Shown here piece after piece: positions 1 to 5,704 of a stretch of DNA of 5,871 nucleotides (its first letter is position 1; each line of letters opens with the position of its first letter). The notes beneath the pieces are model-generated. The model was not told the DNA's origin. It did no database searches and was given only the letters and a program-made list of their open reading frames with translations. Source of the DNA: an uncultured Lachnospiraceae bacterium (GTDB taxonomy: Bacteria > Bacillota > Clostridia > Lachnospirales > Lachnospiraceae); assembly GCA_947631755.1 (NCBI GenBank), contig CANRMO010000155.1:1-5871 (forward strand). The letters are read 5' to 3'. Made by a program: the position numbers and the translations under genes.

Positions 1-516
1 ACGAAATTAAAGACATTCCGGTGGCCAGAATATGGGAACCAGACAGAAAATGATATGGGATATAATGTGTTTGAGGGTTGTACGAGACTGAAAAAGATCA
101 TATTCCCTGGGAACCAGAAACATATTATAATACCGACAGAGGCTTTTTGGCGCTGTCATTCGCTGAAGAAACTGGTATTCCCCAAATCCACTAAAAAAGT
201 GACCTATATGGAAAATCGTTTTGCGGCAAACTATAAAAAGGATCTGGCAACGCTGGTCTTTAAGGGAAAGAAAACAGAGCTCTCATCAGGATTTCAGAGC
301 TGGCATTTTTCTGATTATCCATCACCCCCTGAGGGCACACATCTTCTGTCTGTGAGAAAAGTCGCAGCACCAAAAGGTTCAAGGGCATTTGTATATGCCT
401 CCCGGTCGGTAGTGATTTCCAGACTGCATTTTTTTAAGAAAGAGCCAGCTACAAATAAGTATTTTGATGACTGGGACGATATCACATTTGAGCCAGTTAT
501 ATGCGAGGAGACATAA
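1..516 (+). CDS. BspA-like leucine-rich-repeat (LRR_5) protein, C-terminal part, 5' end outside window
   Basis: The frame is open from base 1 and stops with TAA at 514-516, giving 171 visible residues; the true start lies upstream of the window. The visible part carries degenerate repeats of the BspA/LRR_5 type. The LKxhxFP strand motif occurs at residues 3-9 (LKTFRWP), 30-36 (LKKIIFP) and 55-61 (LKKLVFP), with a looser copy near 82-88. FEGC (24-27) and FWRC (49-52) match the F-x-x-C turn of this family. Repeat spacing is 25-27 residues. From about residue 90 the repeats stop and a non-repetitive tail follows, with no LPxTG sorting signal and no membrane helix. Such proteins in gut Firmicutes are usually surface or secreted and are thought to mediate binding, but the signal peptide and any other domains would be in the missing part. 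Family call fairly firm, function unknown. Confidence 0.8.
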   Translation, partial: TKLKTFRWPEYGNQTENDMGYNVFEGCTRLKKIIFPGNQKHIIIPTEAFWRCHSLKKLVFPKSTKKVTYMENRFAANYKKDLATLVFKGKKTELSSGFQSWHFSDYPSPPEGTHLLSVRKVAAPKGSRAFVYASRSVVISRLHFFKKEPATNKYFDDWDDITFEPVICEET

Positions 517-518
517 TG

Positions 519-558
519 AAAAAGGGATACCCTGTTTTTGAAGCGGGTATCCCTTTTT
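519..558. terminator. Bidirectional intrinsic terminator between convergent genes
   Basis: A perfect 14-bp inverted repeat (AAAAAGGGATACCC at 519-532, GGGTATCCCTTTTT at 545-558) flanks a 12-nt loop. Read on +, the stem ends in a T5 run; read on -, it also ends in a T5 run, so it can stop both strands. It starts two bases after the LRR stop codon and lies 15 bases beyond the stop of the minus-strand kinase-like gene, exactly where a shared terminator of convergent genes is expected. Confidence 0.9.
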
Positions 559-573
559 GCAAAATCCGTCACA

Positions 574-1167
574 TTATTTCATCCGGTCCTCAATATATTT
601 TTTCAGAATATCTACGGTCATTTCCAAGCCGAGACGTGTGCTGTTTATGCACAGATCGTAAGTGCGGGAGTCGCCCCACTTGTGTTCGGAATAATGATTG
701 TGGTAGGCTTTGCGCTTTCTGTCGTGCCGCTCCATTTTGGCAATGGCTTCATTTCTCGGCAACTGGTACTTTTCCATGACATGAGCGATTTTTGCCTCCC
801 GGTCCCCCACGATAAAAATGCTGATCAGTCCCTCGTGGTCTTTGTAGACGGTCTCGGAACAGCGTCCGACTACGATAAAGGAATCCCCTTTTTCTGCGAT
901 GGAGCGCAGGTAGTCAAACTGCATGAGGGACAGATTTTCCTCCATAGAATTTGAGTGTCCCTTTACTGTGCGGGTAAGTAATTTGTTTCTCGGTTTTTCA
1001 TCATATTTTTCCAGTGTCTCCACTGAGCTGTCAAGTTTGTCGGCGATGTGGTCAAGGATATTTCTGTCGTAGAGGGGAAGGTCAAGTTCCTCCGCCAGTT
1101 TTTCGGCGATTTCATGGCCGGCACTTCCGTACTCGCGGCTGATAGAGATAATAAGCTGTTTCTTCAT
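574..1167 (-). CDS. Cytidylate kinase-like family protein (Cytidylate_kin2)
   Basis: A 197-residue cytosolic protein of the Cytidylate_kin2 family (P-loop NTPase fold). The N-terminal strand and loop ISISREYGSAGHEIA lies at residues 7-21; it replaces the classical GxxxxGK[S/T] Walker A and has no lysine. LYDRNILDHIA follows at 32-42, then the core strand and turn IVVGRC at 98-103 and IFIVGDREAK at 117-126. The basic lid-like segment ERHDRKRKAYHNHYSEHKWG is at 146-165 and the closing YDLCINSTRLG at 170-180. Family members resemble CMP kinase, but their real substrate is generally not established, so CMP phosphorylation should not be assumed. The start is supported by GAAAGGA (minus strand, 1176-1182) 8 nt upstream of the ATG. 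It lies 30 nt after the permease stop with no terminator between, so the two are probably one transcript, ending at the hairpin at 519-558. Confidence 0.87.
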   Translation of the reverse strand: MKKQLIISISREYGSAGHEIAEKLAEELDLPLYDRNILDHIADKLDSSVETLEKYDEKPRNKLLTRTVKGHSNSMEENLSLMQFDYLRSIAEKGDSFIVVGRCSETVYKDHEGLISIFIVGDREAKIAHVMEKYQLPRNEAIAKMERHDRKRKAYHNHYSEHKWGDSRTYDLCINSTRLGLEMTVDILKKYIEDRMK

Positions 1168-1197
1168 TCACATATTCCTTTCTATATAAAATAAACA

Positions 1198-2547
1198 TCA
1201 GCAGTATCTTAAGAATATGATCAGCATGGACAATGTGATCACAATCACGGTGGCAGGGGCAGATACCTTGCAGTATTTCCCCCAGCTGATCGGGTAGCCA
1301 TTCCGGGCGGCCACAGAAGTGCCCACTACATTGGCAGAGGCGCCGATCGGCGTCGCACTGCCCCCGATATCCGTTCCCATAGAGAGCGCCCATACAAGAG
1401 TATCCAGCCGTATTCCGGGGATCAGGGAGAGATCTTTAATGATTGGGACCATTGTTGCCGCAAAGGGAATATTGTCCACAAAAGCACTGGCAATGGCGGA
1501 AATCCAGATAATGATGGCCACCATTGGCATGATCTTTCCACCGCTGATTTTTCCGATGGTAGTTGCGATTAGCTCCAGGACGTGGGTCTGTTCCAGGCCG
1601 CCCACAACGACGAACAGCCCGACAAAGAAGAGCAGCGTCTCATAGTCTACTTTTTTCAGCAGCTCCATAGCATGTTTCCCGGCGGCGATGAGAGTGGCGG
1701 CCGCCACAACGAGGCCGATAAAAGCCACCGTCAGGTGTGTGTTAGCGTGAGTGATCAGCAGCACGACAGCGACGGCGAAAATAACACAGCTGATAACAAA
1801 ATCCTTTTTATTGTTAATTGCCTCAGAAGGTTTCGGAAATGTGGAGGTGTCAACGGTGACGCTCTCCGCCTGCAGCTCTTTCCGGAACGTGAAATAAAAA
1901 TAAATGATAACGACAATCAGGCTGATCCCGGCAATGACGCCTGTGTTTGTGATAAAGGAAAAGAAACTGTAGCCGAGTGAGGTGCCGATAATAATGTTTG
2001 GCGGATCGCCGCACATAGTGGCAGAGCCTCCCAGATTGGCGCAGAAGATTTCCGCCAGGATCATGGGGACAGGGTTGATCTTCAGCAGTTTTGACAATTC
2101 CACGGTGACAGCTGCCAGAAACAGGATGACGGTGATGCTGTCAATAAACATGGCGAGAACCGCAGACATAACCATAAATGCGATAAAGAGCGGCACCGGC
2201 TTATAATTTACCAGTTTTGCCAGGTTCATGCAGAGCCATTGGAAGAACCCCGAATGTGCCATGCCCTCCACCATGATCATCATACCAGCAATAAATATGA
2301 TCGTTGCCCAGTTGATGCCGGAGGACTCTTCTGCCGCCGTGCTGTACCAGAAATTGGATGTAAAGATACTCTGTACATTCAGCGTCTGCGTTATGGCAGC
2401 CATACTTCTCATGCATATGCCAAAGACCACGATCAGTGTCAGCGCGCCACAGCCCAGAGTGGTATACTGTCTCGGCAGTTTTTCGGTAATGATCAGTGCG
2501 AACATGGCGATAAAAATAACAACTGCGATAACTTGTGCGATAATCAT
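1198..2547 (-). CDS. ArsB/NhaD/SLC13-superfamily permease (CitMHS-like ion or organic-anion transporter)
   Basis: A 449-residue hydrophobic integral membrane protein with about a dozen predicted membrane segments. Examples lie near residues 3-20, 31-46, 82-96, 118-147, 203-221, 250-266, 272-289, 305-317, 341-357 and 430-446. It shows the two-fold repeat typical of the ion transporter superfamily. The first half has FIDSITVILF (134-143) and GGSATxxGDPPNIIIGTS (173-190); the second has FVDNIPFAATM (356-366) and GGSATxxGASANVVGTS (395-411). In each half the Asp lies exactly 37 residues before the first Gly of GGSAT. These hairpin loops form the substrate/ion site in related transporters. Substrate (Na+/H+ exchange, arsenite, or di/tricarboxylate) cannot be decided from sequence alone. 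An in-frame ATG at 2595 would add 16 polar residues (MCGNAPGNTL...), but AAGGAG directly before 2547 and the hydrophobic start there favour the shorter form. It is first in an operon with the kinase-like gene. Confidence 0.87.
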   Translation of the reverse strand: MIIAQVIAVVIFIAMFALIITEKLPRQYTTLGCGALTLIVVFGICMRSMAAITQTLNVQSIFTSNFWYSTAAEESSGINWATIIFIAGMMIMVEGMAHSGFFQWLCMNLAKLVNYKPVPLFIAFMVMSAVLAMFIDSITVILFLAAVTVELSKLLKINPVPMILAEIFCANLGGSATMCGDPPNIIIGTSLGYSFFSFITNTGVIAGISLIVVIIYFYFTFRKELQAESVTVDTSTFPKPSEAINNKKDFVISCVIFAVAVVLLITHANTHLTVAFIGLVVAAATLIAAGKHAMELLKKVDYETLLFFVGLFVVVGGLEQTHVLELIATTIGKISGGKIMPMVAIIIWISAIASAFVDNIPFAATMVPIIKDLSLIPGIRLDTLVWALSMGTDIGGSATPIGASANVVGTSVAARNGYPISWGKYCKVSAPATVIVITLSMLIIFLRYC

Positions 2548-2551
2548 AGAA

Positions 2552-2557
2552 CTCCTT
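2552..2557 (-). promoter_or_regulatory. Ribosome binding site fixing the permease start at 2547
   Basis: AAGGAG on the minus strand lies 4 nt before the ATG at 2547-2545. The spacing is slightly short but the match to the anti-Shine-Dalgarno is strong. No comparable site precedes the upstream in-frame ATG at 2595, so this site decides the start. Confidence 0.75.
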
Positions 2558-2574
2558 CTTTCTATAAGTGTATT

Positions 2575-2639
2575 GCCGGGCGCATTTCCACACATATTGC
2601 GTATGGCAGCAGTCCGTATGTGCAGTTAAGATACCCGGC
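2575..2639 (-). other. Possible structured 5' leader of the permease-kinase operon
   Basis: In the expected transcript, GCCGGG (2639-2634) can pair with CCCGGC (2580-2575), enclosing a second perfect 6-bp pairing, CACATA (2622-2617) with TATGTG (2596-2591). The element lies between the proposed promoter and the ribosome binding site, ending about 17 nt before the latter. A direct repeat CGTATG occurs inside on the + strand (2600-2605 and 2615-2620), so DNA-level operator half-sites are an alternative reading. No T tract follows, so it is not a terminator. I do not recognise a known riboswitch consensus. Confidence 0.3.
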
Positions 2640-2657
2640 TGTTTTTAACCAGTTATT

Positions 2658-2686
2658 AGAATACAACTTTTGCTTTTTTATTTCAA
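2658..2686 (-). promoter_or_regulatory. Putative sigma-A promoter for the permease-kinase operon
   Basis: On the minus strand, TTGAAA (2686-2681; 5/6 to the -35 consensus) is followed after exactly 17 bp by TATTCT (2663-2658; 4/6 to the -10 consensus). The segment is AT-rich. Initiation near 2651 would give a leader of about 100 nt before the ATG at 2547. It is a consensus match only. Confidence 0.5.
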
Positions 2687-2726
2687 GTTCTTTTGTTGAA
2701 AAGATATAAAATTAACAGGTTTATGG

Positions 2727-2756
2727 GAATAAAATGATGTTCCTGGGTAAATATTA
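2727..2756 (+). promoter_or_regulatory. Putative sigma-G (forespore) promoter for spoVAD-spoVAE
   Basis: GAATA (2727-2731) fits the sigma-G -35 consensus gmATr fully, and after 18 bp AATATTA (2750-2756) fits 5 of 7 positions of the -10 consensus cATnmTA. The spoVA operon of Bacillus subtilis is sigma-G dependent, so a promoter of this class is expected here. Transcription would start near 2763, leaving a leader of about 28 nt with GGAGG at 2780-2784. No better sigma-A site was found for spoVAD. Confidence 0.5.
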
Positions 2757-2790
2757 GTATCATACTCAGGACATAGAACGGAGGAAAAAT

Positions 2791-3861
2791 ATGAACAACA
2801 AAAAAGCGGTGGGAAAGAGGAGTATCCTGTTTAGCAGGCCGCCAGTCATTATCGGCGCAGGGAGCGTCGCAGGTGAGAAAGAGGGACAGGGGCCTTTCGG
2901 GAAATATTTTGACATTATTGAGAAAGATCCGCTCTTTGGCTCTGGGACGTGGGAAGAGGCGGAGAGCCGCATGCAGCATATGTCGGCCCAGATCGCTCTG
3001 CGGAAAGCAGGCCTTGAGCCAAAGGAGGTGCGGTATCTGGTTGCGGGCGACCTTCTCGGGCAGCTGATCGCTACCTCTTTCGGAATCATGAATTTTAACA
3101 TACCGATGTTTGGCGTCTATGGCGCCTGCAGCACGATGGGGGAATCGCTGGGAATCGGTTCCATACTGGTGGACGGCGGCTATGCGGATTATGTGGTGGC
3201 GCTGACTTCGAGCCATTTTGCCAGTGCGGAAAAACAGTTCCGCTATCCGCTTGCATACGGGAGCCAGAGGCCTTATTCTGCCACATGGACAGTGACGGGA
3301 AGTGGGGCGGTTGTGCTGGCGTCCTCGGAGGCGCGGTGGCGCCGGAAAGAGACGGGTTATGTAGAGGTGGTTGGGACGACCACAGGGATCATTACCGATT
3401 ATGGCATCAAGGACAGTATGAATATGGGGGCCTGCATGGCCCCGGCGGCAGCAGATGTGGTGCTCAATAATTTTAAGGATCTCGGAGTGGGGCCGGACTA
3501 CTATGACCGGATTGTGACCGGGGATCTGGGAACGATCGGCCAGCGCATTCTCATCGATATGATGAAAGGATATGGATATGATATAGAGCAGCAGCATTTT
3601 GACTGCGGAACCCAGATCTACTACAATAAGGAACAGAATACGAATGCAGGGGGGAGCGGCTGTGGCTGTAGTGCCATTACACTGTGCGGGTATATAATGG
3701 ATAAGATGAGGAAAAATGAGTGGAAACGTGTGCTGTTTATCCCGACGGGCGCGCTGCTCTCAACTGTGAGCTTCAATGAGGGAAATTCGATACCGGGCAT
3801 TGCCCACGGAGTGATCTTAGAGGCGGTATCTGGCAGAGAGACTGAGGAAAAGCGCGGCTGA
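2791..3861 (+). CDS. spoVAD: Stage V sporulation protein AD (SpoVAD), DPA-binding thiolase-fold protein
   Basis: A 356-residue protein, slightly longer than the roughly 338 residues of the Bacillus protein because of short N- and C-terminal extensions. SpoVAD is a peripheral forespore-membrane protein with a thiolase-like fold that binds dipicolinic acid during its uptake. Recognisable family blocks run in order: GPFGKYFD (34-41), AGDLLGQ (85-91), GVYGACSTMGES (108-119) with the conserved Cys113, ALTSSHFASAEKQFRYP (137-153), TVTGSGAVVLA (167-177), MGACMAPAAAD (212-222), TGDLGTIG (243-250), GGSGCGCSA (287-295), PTGALLS (318-324) and IPGIAHG (334-340). The start is supported by GGAGG at 2780-2784, 6 nt before the ATG. 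It is followed 25 nt later by spoVAE, and a sigma-G-like promoter precedes it. The usual upstream partner spoVAC is absent at this locus. Identification is secure. Confidence 0.96.
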   Translation: MNNKKAVGKRSILFSRPPVIIGAGSVAGEKEGQGPFGKYFDIIEKDPLFGSGTWEEAESRMQHMSAQIALRKAGLEPKEVRYLVAGDLLGQLIATSFGIMNFNIPMFGVYGACSTMGESLGIGSILVDGGYADYVVALTSSHFASAEKQFRYPLAYGSQRPYSATWTVTGSGAVVLASSEARWRRKETGYVEVVGTTTGIITDYGIKDSMNMGACMAPAAADVVLNNFKDLGVGPDYYDRIVTGDLGTIGQRILIDMMKGYGYDIEQQHFDCGTQIYYNKEQNTNAGGSGCGCSAITLCGYIMDKMRKNEWKRVLFIPTGALLSTVSFNEGNSIPGIAHGVILEAVSGRETEEKRG

Positions 3862-3876
3862 GGAACGCGCGTGAAT

Positions 3877-3881
3877 GGAGG
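3877..3881 (+). promoter_or_regulatory. Ribosome binding site fixing the spoVAE start at 3887
   Basis: GGAGG lies 5 nt before the ATG at 3887. The alternative in-frame ATG at 3875 overlaps this site and has no Shine-Dalgarno of its own, so the downstream ATG is preferred. Confidence 0.85.
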
Positions 3882-3886
3882 TTAAT

Positions 3887-4240
3887 ATGGATTATGTGAT
3901 TGCATTTCTTGTGGGAGGGGCGCTCTGTGCCATTGTACAGGTCATCATGGATAACACAAAACTACTGCCGGGACGGATCATGGTGGGTCTGGTGTGTGCC
4001 GGGGCGATCTTAAGTTTCTTTCATCTCTATGAACCGGTAGCGGAGTGGGCGAAAGCGGGGGCGACTGTGCCGCTGATCGGTTTTGGGCACCTTCTGTTCA
4101 AAGGGGTGAAAGAGGCGGTGGACAGCCAGGGATTTATCGGAACATTTTACGGCGGGCTGGAAAATGCAGCGGTGGGCATATCCGGCGCGCTGATCATGGG
4201 ATATCTGGCGAGCCTCGTGTTTAAATCAAAAATGAAATAA
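3887..4240 (+). CDS. spoVAE: Stage V sporulation protein AE (SpoVAE), SpoVAC/SpoVAEB family membrane protein
   Basis: A 117-residue hydrophobic protein of the SpoVAC/SpoVAEB family, the usual length for SpoVAE. Membrane segments lie near residues 3-20, 31-48, 59-71 and 92-112. Family features include the N-terminal GGALCAIVQVIMDNTKL (10-26), LPGRIMVGLVCAG (27-39), a central PLIGFGHLLFKGVKEAV (62-78) and GLENAAVGISGALIMGY (90-106). SpoVA proteins form the inner forespore-membrane system that takes up DPA in sporulation and releases it in germination. Family proteins SpoVAC and SpoVAE are paralogous; DxxxVDSQGFxGTFYGG-like context and its position right after spoVAD point to SpoVAE. It is very likely co-transcribed and co-translated with spoVAD. 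No clear terminator follows. Confidence 0.94.
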   Translation: MDYVIAFLVGGALCAIVQVIMDNTKLLPGRIMVGLVCAGAILSFFHLYEPVAEWAKAGATVPLIGFGHLLFKGVKEAVDSQGFIGTFYGGLENAAVGISGALIMGYLASLVFKSKMK

Positions 4241-4248
4241 AAACGCGG

Positions 4249-4277
4249 TTGTAATTTGATTTTTGCTGTGTTAAACT
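4249..4277 (+). promoter_or_regulatory. Weak putative promoter before the AI-2E family gene
   Basis: TTGTAA (4249-4254) and TAAACT (4272-4277) are 17 bp apart, each 4/6 to the sigma-A consensus, and a TG dinucleotide one base before the -10 makes it an extended -10 type. An 84-nt gap with no terminator separates spoVAE from the next gene, so read-through from spoVAE is equally possible. Confidence 0.3.
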
Positions 4278-4324
4278 GGTACAGACAGTGGGAGTAACGG
4301 TAATCAGTTCAGGGGGAGGAATCA

Positions 4325-5545
4325 ATGAGACAGCTGGGCGAAAAATATCAAAAATATGTGTATGCGGGAGTGACTGGTTTTCTTGTTATCGCTGCCGCAT
4401 TGTTTTTGAAACTGATATTGGATAATCTCGGTGCGATCCGCGGTGTGCTTGCTGCTGTAAATGCCGCACTTTCGCCCGTCTATATAGGGCTGATCTTGTC
4501 ATTTCTGCTGAGCCCCCTGGTGGATAAAGCCGACCGCTATATCTTTCTTCCCCTCTTTGGGAAGATCACAAAAAAAGAAAAGACCGCGCGCAATGCGGCA
4601 AGAGGCTGCTCAGTGGCAGTAGTGCTGATCCTGGCCCTGCTTGTCCTCTTCGGGCTGATCATGATGGTGGTGCCGGAGGTGGTGAGGAGTATCACCAGCC
4701 TCGCGTCAAATCTTCCCACGTATTACCGCAATCTTGTGGCCTGGGGCAATCGCCAGTTCCAGTCTAACCCCCAGCTGGCGGAGTATTTTACAGAGTTTTC
4801 CGGCAGCCTGTACAAAAAGCTTCTGGCATGGCTCCAGAACGATATTCTCCCAAACAGCAACAAACTTCTCTCGGCGCTGACAGACGGAGTTGTAAATGCA
4901 CTGAACGTAATTCTGAATTTCATCATTGGTGTGATTATTTCCATTTATCTCATGTTTGGCAAGGAGAATTTCTGCGCACAGGCAAAAAAACTCATGTACG
5001 CTGTCTTTCCGGTGAAATGGGTCAGAGGTTTTCTTGTGATGCTCAGTGAGACCCACACCGTCTTTGCCAAATTTATCAGCGGAAAGCTGGTGGATTCGCT
5101 GATCGTAGGCATTTTGGCATTTATTATATTCAACATTGCAGACATACCGTACACGATACTGGTCAGCACAATTATTGGCGTGACCAATATAGTGCCCTAT
5201 TTTGGGCCATACATAGGAACGATCCCCTGCGCTGTCCTTGTACTGATCGCAAATCCGATGAAAGGGCTTATGTTTCTTATTCTCGTTCTTATTCTGCAGC
5301 AGTTCGACGGGAATATACTGGGTCCCAAAATACTGGGTGACTCCATCGGGCTGAAAAGCTTCTGGATTTTGTTTTCCATCTTGTTTTTTGGGTCGCTGTT
5401 TGGCCTGGTTGGGATGATCTGCGCCGTGCCAGTTTTTGCCATTATTTATCGGTGGATAAAGCGCTGGTGTAACCAGAAACTGATGAAAAAAGGGATTCCG
5501 ACAGAGACTGTTTATTACCGGACACTGCCCGGGAGAAGAAAATGA
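4325..5545 (+). CDS. AI-2E family (UPF0118/DUF20) transporter-like membrane protein
   Basis: A 406-residue integral membrane protein of the AI-2E family. Membrane segments lie near residues 12-32, 44-65, 95-117, 191-211, 258-280, 283-308, 312-325 and 345-376. A hydrophilic loop spans about 118-188 between the third and fourth, as is typical. Family signatures are clear: GVTNIVPYFGPYIGTIP at 285-301 and QQFDGNILGPKILGDSIGL at 325-343. The C-terminus is basic. Members range from the proposed autoinducer-2 exporter TqsA to Na+/H+ antiporters and the Bacillus sporulation protein YtvI, so the substrate cannot be assigned. Start supported by GGAGG at 4315-4319, 5 nt before the ATG. It follows the spoVA pair by 84 nt, so a sporulation link is possible but not shown. 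Confidence 0.9.
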   Translation: MRQLGEKYQKYVYAGVTGFLVIAAALFLKLILDNLGAIRGVLAAVNAALSPVYIGLILSFLLSPLVDKADRYIFLPLFGKITKKEKTARNAARGCSVAVVLILALLVLFGLIMMVVPEVVRSITSLASNLPTYYRNLVAWGNRQFQSNPQLAEYFTEFSGSLYKKLLAWLQNDILPNSNKLLSALTDGVVNALNVILNFIIGVIISIYLMFGKENFCAQAKKLMYAVFPVKWVRGFLVMLSETHTVFAKFISGKLVDSLIVGILAFIIFNIADIPYTILVSTIIGVTNIVPYFGPYIGTIPCAVLVLIANPMKGLMFLILVLILQQFDGNILGPKILGDSIGLKSFWILFSILFFGSLFGLVGMICAVPVFAIIYRWIKRWCNQKLMKKGIPTETVYYRTLPGRRK

Positions 5546-5548
5546 ACA

Positions 5549-5577
5549 TTGAAAAATAGAACAATTAGTGGTATACT
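5549..5577 (+). promoter_or_regulatory. Strong putative sigma-A promoter upstream of the Arg-rich gene
   Basis: TTGAAA (5549-5554) and TATACT (5572-5577) each match the consensus at 5/6 positions with an optimal 17-bp spacer. It starts four bases after the stop codon of the AI-2E gene. Initiation near 5584 would give a leader of about 134 nt before the ATG at 5718, and the first thing transcribed would be the hairpin at 5592-5614. Confidence 0.6.
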
Positions 5578-5591
5578 AACCTAATAGATTA

Positions 5592-5621
5592 GAGAACAGA
5601 CGTTTTCTGGTCTCAGTTTTT
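5592..5621 (+). terminator. Terminator-like hairpin after the AI-2E gene, possibly an attenuator
   Basis: GAGAACAGA (5592-5600) pairs with TCTGGTCTC (5606-5614) with a single A-G mismatch and a 5-nt loop CGTTT. A T5 run follows after two bases (5617-5621), with more T-rich sequence to 5630. It is 47 bp downstream of the AI-2E stop codon and would serve as its terminator. It also lies just downstream of the promoter at 5549-5577 and could therefore attenuate that transcript. The stem is moderate in GC, so strength is uncertain. Confidence 0.55.
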
Positions 5622-5643
5622 CTAAGTTTTATTATAGGTAGTG

Positions 5644-5704
5644 CCCGAAATACCGGATGGTGTGCTGATCCGGGCAGGCCTGCAGCCGCCGGGCTGTTTT
5701 CGGG
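5644..5704 (+). other. Candidate structured RNA leader: compact three-way junction before an Arg-rich ORF
   Basis: Three perfect helices nest without conflict: P1 CCCGAAA (5644-5650) with TTTCGGG (5698-5704); P2 CCGGAT (5653-5658) with ATCCGG (5668-5673), 9-nt loop; P3 CAGCC (5683-5687) with GGCTG (5692-5696), GCCG loop. An alternative helix TGCCCG (5642-5647) with CGGGCA (5671-5676) excludes both P1 and P2. P1 ends three bases before the Shine-Dalgarno-like AGGTGG. It matches no riboswitch consensus that I recall. Support is pairing in one sequence only; GC-rich leaders can form such helices by chance. Confidence 0.35.

Noticed and set aside
501..954. Plus-strand open frames starting around 501 and 538
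   Set aside because: Both run through the terminator and antisense to the kinase-like gene, with no homology that I recognise and no usable ribosome binding site.
2696..2724. Sigma-A promoter TTGAAA-N17-GTTTAT for spoVAD
   Set aside because: The -10 matches poorly and lacks the initial T, and a sporulation gene is expected to use sigma-G, for which a better match lies 3 bp further downstream.
2683..3597. A 304-codon open frame on the minus strand opposite spoVAD
   Set aside because: It lies wholly antisense to the secure spoVAD gene and the upstream promoter region, its translation is a low-complexity mix rich in His, Arg and Pro with no recognisable domain, and it has no sensible ribosome binding site. 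It is a shadow of the spoVAD codon pattern.
3852..3870. GCGCG/CGCGC hairpin spanning the spoVAD stop codon
   Set aside because: A perfect 5-bp GC stem with a 9-nt loop, but no T tract follows and the spoVAE ribosome binding site comes just after. It is not a terminator; a role in translational coupling cannot be supported from this sequence.
4243..4272. Possible terminator after spoVAE
   Set aside because: AACGCGGT can pair with GCTGTGTT only by counting several G-U pairs, the loop is 15 nt, and no T run follows the stem. It does not look like an intrinsic terminator.
5683..5700. CAGCC-GCCG-GGCTG followed by TTTT as an intrinsic terminator
   Set aside because: The stem is only 5 bp and the T run is four bases, then GC-rich sequence with the ribosome binding site of the next gene. 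I treat it as helix P3 of the leader, though a weak terminator role is not excluded.
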